17,834 nt of DNA from an uncultured Bacilli bacterium (GTDB taxonomy: Bacteria; Bacillota_I; Bacilli_A; RFN20; CAG-631), in the NCBI GenBank assembly GCA_934215405.1, contig CAKPZU010000034.1, positions 1 to 17,834 on the forward strand. The letters run 5' to 3'. The translations under genes and the position numbers were made by a program. Position 1 is the stretch's first letter, and the number at the start of each line of letters is the position of its first letter. This document shows, in pieces, positions 13,564 through 17,834 of this stretch. The notes below the pieces were generated by a model that did no database searches, had not been told where the DNA came from, and was given only the letters and a program-made list of their open reading frames with translations.

Positions 13564-15372
13564 TTAATCATCATCAACTGACAAAACAGTCATAAATGCT
13601 TCTTGTGGAATATCAACATTACCAACCTTTTTCATTCTCTTTTTTCCTTCCTTTTGCTTTTCAAGAAGTTTCTTTTTACGCGAAATATCTCCACCATAAC
13701 ATTTAGCTAAAACATCTTTTCTATAGGCCGCAATTGTTTCACGAGCAATAACCTTTGAATTAACCGCCGCTTGAATTGGTACTTCAAACATTTGTCGTGG
13801 TATAATACGACGAAGCTTTTCAACAATCTGCCTACCTCTAGAATATGCAAAATCTCTATGAACAATGCATGATAAGGCATCTATTACATTTCCATTTAAT
13901 AAAATATCCATTTTTACAAGCTTTGTTGCAATATATTCATCAAGTTCATAATCAAAAGAGGCGTAGCCACGAGAACAGCTCTTTAGCCTATCATAAAAAT
14001 TATAAACAATTTCAGCTAGTGGAAGCTTATAAATTAAATCCATCCTATTATCATCAATATAACGAAGGTCAACATAAATACCTCTTTTATTTTGACATAA
14101 CTCCATTAAAGGCCCTACATATTCTTTTGGAGTCATAATAGAAGCTAAAACAAATGGTTCTTCAATTCTATCTATTTCTTGAATATCAGGAAGCTTTGAT
14201 GGATTATCAAGTTCAATCATTGTTCCATCATTTAAAAACACATGGAATATTACAGATGGCGCAGTTGCAACAAGCTGCAAATTAAATTCTCTTTCCAATC
14301 TTTCTTGGATAACATCCATATGTAATAAGCCTAAAAAGCCACATCTAAAGCCAAAGCCTAAGGCTTGTGATGTTTCACTTTCAAAATGTAATGAGGCATC
14401 ATTTAATTGAAGCTTCTCTAAAGCATCTCTTAATAAATCATAGTCACTAGCAACGCTTGGATATAATCCACAAAATACCATTGATTTTAAATCTCTATAT
14501 CCTGGGAGTGGTTCACTTGCTGGATTAGTAAATGATGTTATAGTATCACCGACTCTAACATCCTTAACTGTTTTAATAGCAGCAGCTAAATAACCAACCT
14601 CGCCAACTGATAATTCATTTTGTTTTACTTCCTTTGGTGTTCTAACTCCAAGTTCTACAACCTCATAAACTGCTCCAGTTGACATAATTTTAATCTTATC
14701 GCCAACCTTTATTGAACCATCGACTACTCTAATAATAGCTACAACCCCACGATATGCATCATAAAAGCTATCAAAAATCATAGCCTTAAATGGCTTATTT
14801 AAATCACCTGCTGGTGGCTTTATATTTTTTACAACCTGTTCTAAAACATCTTTAACATTTAAGCCTGTTTTAGCTGAAATACATGGAGCCTCATCACAAG
14901 GAATACCAATCACATTTTCTATTTGCTTTTTAGTATGTTCAATATCAGCAGCTGGTAAATCTATTTTATTAATTACTGGAATAATATCTAAGTTATTATC
15001 TAATGCTAAATAGCAATTTGCTAATGTTTGAGCCTCTATTCCTTGAGATGCATCAACTACTAATAAAGCTCCTTCACAAGCAGCAAGTGAACGAGATACC
15101 TCATAGGAAAAGTCGACATGCCCTGGAGTATCAATCAAATGAAATGTGTATTCTTCTCCATCATCTGCTTTATATTTAAGCTGAACAGCATTTAGCTTGA
15201 TAGTAATACCCCTTTCTCTTTCAAGGTCCATATTATCAAGTAACTGCTCCTTCATTTCTCTTTTTTGAACTGTATTTGTAATTTCTAGAATTCTATCAGC
15301 TAAGGTTGACTTTCCATGGTCAATATGAGCAATAATTGAAAAATTTCTTATTTTTTTTATATCAAGTGCCAT
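13564..15372 (-). CDS. lepA: Elongation factor 4 (LepA GTPase)
   Basis: A ribosome-associated translational GTPase of 602 residues, the usual LepA length. GTPase motifs are AHIDHGKST (15-23), RGITI (54-58), DTPGH (81-85), NKID (135-138) and SAKTG (166-170). The LepA-specific C-terminal domain includes [32 protein letters not shown] and a closing VDIPQEAFM, which separates it from EF-G. The ATG at 15372 is chosen: AAAAAGGAG is nine bases upstream, whereas an in-frame TTG at 15381 touches that site. It is the first gene of the lepA, small membrane protein, hemW operon, with an extended -10 promoter just upstream. Family assignment is certain. Confidence 0.98.
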   Translation of the reverse strand: MALDIKKIRNFSIIAHIDHGKSTLADRILEITNTVQKREMKEQLLDNMDLERERGITIKLNAVQLKYKADDGEEYTFHLIDTPGHVDFSYEVSRSLAACEGALLVVDASQGIEAQTLANCYLALDNNLDIIPVINKIDLPAADIEHTKKQIENVIGIPCDEAPCISAKTGLNVKDVLEQVVKNIKPPAGDLNKPFKAMIFDSFYDAYRGVVAIIRVVDGSIKVGDKIKIMSTGAVYEVVELGVRTPKEVKQNELSVGEVGYLAAAIKTVKDVRVGDTITSFTNPASEPLPGYRDLKSMVFCGLYPSVASDYDLLRDALEKLQLNDASLHFESETSQALGFGFRCGFLGLLHMDVIQERLEREFNLQLVATAPSVIFHVFLNDGTMIELDNPSKLPDIQEIDRIEEPFVLASIMTPKEYVGPLMELCQNKRGIYVDLRYIDDNRMDLIYKLPLAEIVYNFYDRLKSCSRGYASFDYELDEYIATKLVKMDILLNGNVIDALSCIVHRDFAYSRGRQIVEKLRRIIPRQMFEVPIQAAVNSKVIARETIAAYRKDVLAKCYGGDISRKKKLLEKQKEGKKRMKKVGNVDIPQEAFMTVLSVDDD

Positions 15373-15398
15373 TAATGTCAACTCCTTTTTGTGTGTAA

Positions 15399-15428
15399 AT
15401 TATAACATAATTTAAAATCAAACTACAA
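15399..15428 (-). promoter_or_regulatory. Promoter of the lepA operon
   Basis: On the minus strand a TATAAT box preceded by TGT (extended -10, TGTTATAAT) lies 27 bases upstream of the lepA ATG. TTGTAG is found 18 bp further up as a -35 candidate. The two boxes together and the clean spacing to AAAAAGGAG make this a reasonable sigma-A promoter. Confidence 0.6.
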
Positions 15429-15534
15429 TTTTTTTATATGTAAAATCAAAATTTGAGCAAAATAGCTTATTTTTAACTAAAAATGATTTATAAATTGCTA
15501 AAGTATAAATGAATACTTTTTTTTAAAAAATAGT

Positions 15535-15545
15535 TGTTATATAAT
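15535..15545 (+). promoter_or_regulatory. Possible promoter of nagB
   Basis: TGTTATATAAT contains a TATAAT (15540-15545) and, alternatively, an extended -10 form TGTTATATA. It lies 28 bases before the nagB ATG. No good -35 box is seen at 16-18 bp. The 15429-15534 stretch upstream is AT-rich and shows no operator, riboswitch or ribozyme that I can recognise. Confidence 0.45.
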
Positions 15546-15573
15546 ATTTGTGTCTAGAAAGAAGGATATGTTT

Positions 15574-16296
15574 ATGAAAGTAAAAGTAGAAAGCAAAGAA
15601 CAAATGAATGCCGAAATAGCAAAATTATATGTTGATACAGTAAAGAATAATCCAAAATGTGTTTTAGGATTTGCAACTGGCTCATCTCCTCTTGGAGTTT
15701 ATAAAAAAATAATTGAAGCCTATAATAATCATGAGGTATCATTTAAGGATGTTGTATCATTTAACCTTGATGAATATGTTGGACTTGATGGAAATCATAA
15801 TCAATCATATAGATATTTTATGAATACAAATTTATTTGACCACATTGATATTAAAAAAGAAAATACAAATGTCCCTTGTGGAACTGGCGATTATGAAAAG
15901 CTAGCTAAAGAATATGATAAAAAAATTGCTTCATATGGTGGAATTGATTTACAAATTTTAGGTATTGGCTCAGATGGTCATATTGCTTTTAATGAACCAG
16001 GAACTCCATTTGATTCATTAACTCATGTTGCAACACTTGCACAATCAACAATTGTTGATAATTCACGTTTCTTTAATTCAATTGATGAAGTACCAACTAA
16101 AGCCGTTACAATGGGCCTTGCTTCAATTATGAATGCCAAAAAAATAGTTTTAATTGCTACAGGATATAATAAGGCTGATGCTATTAAAGGCTTAATTAAT
16201 GGTGAAATCACAACTGATTTACCATGTAGTATTTTAAGAAATCACCCAGATGTAACTATTTACGTTGATGAAGAAGCATATAGTAAAGTAAAATAA
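15574..16296 (+). CDS. nagB: Glucosamine-6-phosphate deaminase
   Basis: Converts glucosamine-6-phosphate to fructose-6-phosphate and ammonia, the step that sends amino sugars into glycolysis. The 240 residues carry LGFATGSSPLGVYKK (31-45, phosphate binding), FNLDEYVGL (63-71, Asp66), GIGSDGHIAFNEPG (130-143, Asp134, His136, Glu141) and the late SILRNHPDVTIYVDEEA. This is the complete NagB active site. The C-terminal lid and allosteric extension of the longer enterobacterial form are absent, as in Bacillus NagB. The start is the ATG at 15574, because GAAGGA lies seven bases upstream; an ATG at 15568 is too close and a GTG at 15550 precedes the site. A small Cys-rich gene follows after one base. 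No nagA is in the window. Confidence 0.97.
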   Translation: MKVKVESKEQMNAEIAKLYVDTVKNNPKCVLGFATGSSPLGVYKKIIEAYNNHEVSFKDVVSFNLDEYVGLDGNHNQSYRYFMNTNLFDHIDIKKENTNVPCGTGDYEKLAKEYDKKIASYGGIDLQILGIGSDGHIAFNEPGTPFDSLTHVATLAQSTIVDNSRFFNSIDEVPTKAVTMGLASIMNAKKIVLIATGYNKADAIKGLINGEITTDLPCSILRNHPDVTIYVDEEAYSKVK

Positions 16297-16297
16297 T

Positions 16298-16630
16298 ATG
16301 GCTAATTGTTTTATTTGTAATGCTCCTATAGAAGAGGAAGTATTTTTAAATGTTGTTAAATGTAATTGCAAAAACTGCAAAGAATATGCTTATGAAAAAA
16401 ACTTTTTAACAACATATAAATATTATTTATCAGTTAATGATGAAGAAAAAGTAACTAAATTAACTAACTTTTTAAAAAAATATGTAAAAAAACATAAGAT
16501 ATGCTTTGTTGATGATTTTGAAACATCAAATGTTGAAGGCTATGAATTAAAAGAATTTAGAGATATTTTAAATATGGCAGGCCTTGAGGTTACTCATAAC
16601 AATACAATTGATTCAAATTGGAAGGATTAA
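16298..16630 (+). CDS. Small Cys-rich, probably zinc-ribbon, protein
   Basis: Function unknown. The 110-residue product opens with CFIC (Cys4, Cys7) and CNCKNC (Cys22, Cys24, Cys27), giving a CxxC-X14-CxCxxC pattern that looks like a structural zinc-binding knuckle. The rest is charged and helical, with no membrane segment. Its ATG starts one base after the nagB stop with no recognisable ribosome binding site, so translation is probably coupled to nagB. The C-terminal part (KEFRDILNMAGLEV) looks like a folded helical end. It could be a regulator or nucleic-acid-binding protein tied to amino-sugar metabolism, but that is guesswork. A hairpin terminator begins within its stop codon. Confidence 0.8.
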   Translation: MANCFICNAPIEEEVFLNVVKCNCKNCKEYAYEKNFLTTYKYYLSVNDEEKVTKLTNFLKKYVKKHKICFVDDFETSNVEGYELKEFRDILNMAGLEVTHNNTIDSNWKD

Positions 16631-16664
16631 AAAGATGTAAGACATTAGCTCTTACATCTTTTTT
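16629..16664. terminator. Bidirectional terminator between convergent genes
   Basis: A 12-14 bp stem (AAAGATGTAAGA at 16631-16642 with TCTTACATCTTT at 16650-16661, extendable by A-T pairs) closes a 7-nt loop. T runs lie on both strands, so it can end the nagB transcript and the minus-strand transcript. The arm at 16650-16661 encodes the last residues (KRCK) of the minus-strand protein, and its TAA stop falls in the loop. Confidence 0.85.
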
Positions 16665-17139
16665 CAACTATTTCTTTAATCAAATTTATTTTATCATAAT
16701 TAATAACTAGTGAATTATAAACATCAACATTTTCATTAACCATTATCATTTCACATTCATTAATTACTTTTTTTATAGTATGAGCTTTATTTGCTAAAAC
16801 AACAATTTTATTACTAACTTTACTATTAATAAACTTTTTAATATCATTTATATAAGTAAATTTACCATTTTTATAAATACCCCATGTTTCTATATTATTT
16901 ATTTGCAAATCACAGTTATTAGGACAAAGAAGAATTTTAAAATAAAATATTTGATTATTTATCTTTATTTTTAAGTCTTCATCGATTTCTTTATCACTTA
17001 AAAATGAAATATTATCAACGCCTTGTAAGCATTTAATAATTTTCTTTTTACAGGAATTCTTTATTATATTTGGAAATACAACAGTCTTAAATAAAGCAAA
17101 CAAAACTAATATTATTAAAATTACAACTATATACTTCAT
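16645..17139 (-). CDS. Membrane-anchored protein of unknown function
   Basis: Not recognised. The 164-residue product has one N-terminal hydrophobic segment (about 3-22) without a lipobox, so it is probably a membrane-anchored protein with its main part on one side of the membrane. The soluble part mixes beta strands and helices (IKINNQIFYFKILLC, NIETWGIYKNGKFTYI, NKIVVLANKAHTIKKV, NENVDVYNS). This order faintly recalls nuclease-like alpha/beta folds such as NERD or Holliday-junction-type domains, but no catalytic motif is clear. Its ATG is two bases after the stop of the upstream membrane gene, so the two are likely coupled. No strong ribosome binding site is seen. The end is encoded inside the shared terminator hairpin. 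Confidence 0.75.
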   Translation of the reverse strand: MKYIVVILIILVLFALFKTVVFPNIIKNSCKKKIIKCLQGVDNISFLSDKEIDEDLKIKINNQIFYFKILLCPNNCDLQINNIETWGIYKNGKFTYINDIKKFINSKVSNKIVVLANKAHTIKKVINECEMIMVNENVDVYNSLVINYDKINLIKEIVEKRCKS

Positions 17140-17141
17140 AA

Positions 17142-17834
17142 TTATTGCTGTGGTACACCTGAATTAATTTGATTAGCAAAATCTTCAACTGTTGAAATGT
17201 CAAATTTATCCAAGTCCTTTTTAAATACACTAATAGATAGCTTATTACCCCTATTTACTCGTGAAATATATCCTAATATAGCTTTTGTTAAAACAAAAAT
17301 GCATGATAGCATTATAATGTAATAAATAGCTGAAAAATATAGCATTGGATTTGAAAAGTTTGGGTTCTTTGATATAAAGTTTGGAAGTAATGAAACTGGT
17401 AGCCAAGAAAATCCTGGAATTAAAGCAGCGTTAGGATCAATTTTCCTTAATGCCTCATTTACTTCCCCAATAGTTTGCCATTTAATTGTTGGAATCAATT
17501 TAAATGCCTCTGCAAAAAAAGAATTAAAGTTTCCCTCAAAAAATATCTTTATTACTAAAAGTGAAATTAAGGTTAAAGCAACGATAATTCTAATTGGCCA
17601 TTTAGAATTATTATAAAGGCTTCTTTTTTCAAAATAATTCAATGCATCCTTAAATTGATGAGTGTTCGTAACAAGCCCATATTTTAATAAATCAACCATA
17701 TATGCATCCATTTTCTTGCTTTCATGCTGCATATATTTATCAACAATTAAGTAAATTAGCCCAAAAACTAATAATATAATTATAAATAGCGCCAATAAAA
17801 CTAATGCTACTTTTTTACTTCTTTCATCTAGTTT
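17142..17834 (-). CDS. Multi-pass membrane protein of unknown function (5' end outside window)
   Basis: Not recognised. The frame is open to the window edge: 230 residues are visible and the true start is probably beyond position 17834, since the first visible codons (KLDERSKKV) read as ordinary coding sequence and contain no ATG. Three hydrophobic segments are seen (about 9-31, 80-99 and 164-188, counted from the window edge). The stretch between the second and third is about 65 residues, with a Pro-rich patch (PGFSWLPVSLLPNF). The tail is soluble and ends in NSGVPQQ. No enzymatic motif or transporter signature is visible. It sits two bases ahead of the next minus-strand gene, suggesting a pair of membrane proteins working together; that is inference from position alone. 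Confidence 0.7.
   Translation of the reverse strand, partial: KLDERSKKVALVLLALFIIILLVFGLIYLIVDKYMQHESKKMDAYMVDLLKYGLVTNTHQFKDALNYFEKRSLYNNSKWPIRIIVALTLISLLVIKIFFEGNFNSFFAEAFKLIPTIKWQTIGEVNEALRKIDPNAALIPGFSWLPVSLLPNFISKNPNFSNPMLYFSAIYYIIMLSCIFVLTKAILGYISRVNRGNKLSISVFKKDLDKFDISTVEDFANQINSGVPQQ

Noticed and set aside
13845..14138. Plus-strand frame inside lepA
   Set aside because: It is a shadow of a highly conserved gene with an implausible protein composition.
15429..15573. Possible riboswitch or ribozyme before nagB
   Set aside because: The stretch is AT-rich without conserved stems or a glmS-like core, and the likely transcript leader is under 30 nt.
1..17834. CRISPR array, transposase, phage or defence genes
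   Set aside because: No regularly spaced repeats, inverted-repeat-bounded elements, integrases or known defence motifs were seen.

Overview
The window is a compact, AT-rich bacterial chromosome segment. The gene set and synteny point to a low-GC Gram-positive in or near Bacilli (Erysipelotrichia, RF39 or Acholeplasma-like lineages). Supporting signs are lepA next to hemW, a yqfQ-like gene next to ispH as in Bacillus, Bacilli-like tRNA sequences, and strong AGGAGG-type ribosome binding sites. TGA acts as a stop codon (hydrolase/murF ATGA overlap; yqfQ-like stop), so the UGA=Trp code of Mycoplasma and Spiroplasma does not apply. The Ddl and MurF genes imply a peptidoglycan wall, IspH implies the MEP isoprenoid pathway, and NagB implies amino-sugar use.

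Positions 1-6534 hold a minus-strand run: alpha/beta hydrolase, MurF-type ligase with a membrane-embedded N-terminus, D-Ala-D-Ala ligase, single-chain iron-sulfur L-serine dehydratase, and a large multidomain GDPD lipoprotein cut by the window start. Spacings are from -4 to about 33 nt, so this is probably one operon. It makes D-Ala-D-Ala and adds it to the UDP-MurNAc-tripeptide precursor, with serine and glycerophosphodiester catabolism attached.

Positions 6586-8042 hold a divergent plus-strand NfeD-stomatin pair with a clear promoter and terminator. Positions 8068-9327 hold the yqfQ-like gene and ispH. Positions 9346-10086 are a seven-gene tRNA operon (Ala, elongator Met, Ile2, Ser, initiator Met, Asp, Phe) with its own promoter and terminator. 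All three CAT-anticodon tRNAs are in it. Positions 10119-12260 hold a methyltransferase, a nucleotidyltransferase and a small orphan gene.

Positions 12257-15428 hold the minus-strand operon lepA, small single-pass membrane protein, hemW, which converges on the orphan gene with overlapping stop codons. A roughly 200-bp divergent region then leads to plus-strand nagB and a small Cys-rich protein. These meet two minus-strand membrane-anchored unknowns at a shared bidirectional hairpin; the second unknown runs off the window end.

I found no CRISPR array, transposase, prophage or recognised defence system. The less ordinary material is the membrane-fused MurF, the GDPD lipoprotein with a second GDPD-like half lacking active-site residues, unusual helices in the elongator tRNA-Met, a repeat-flanked tRNA-Ser, and a few unrecognised small proteins.
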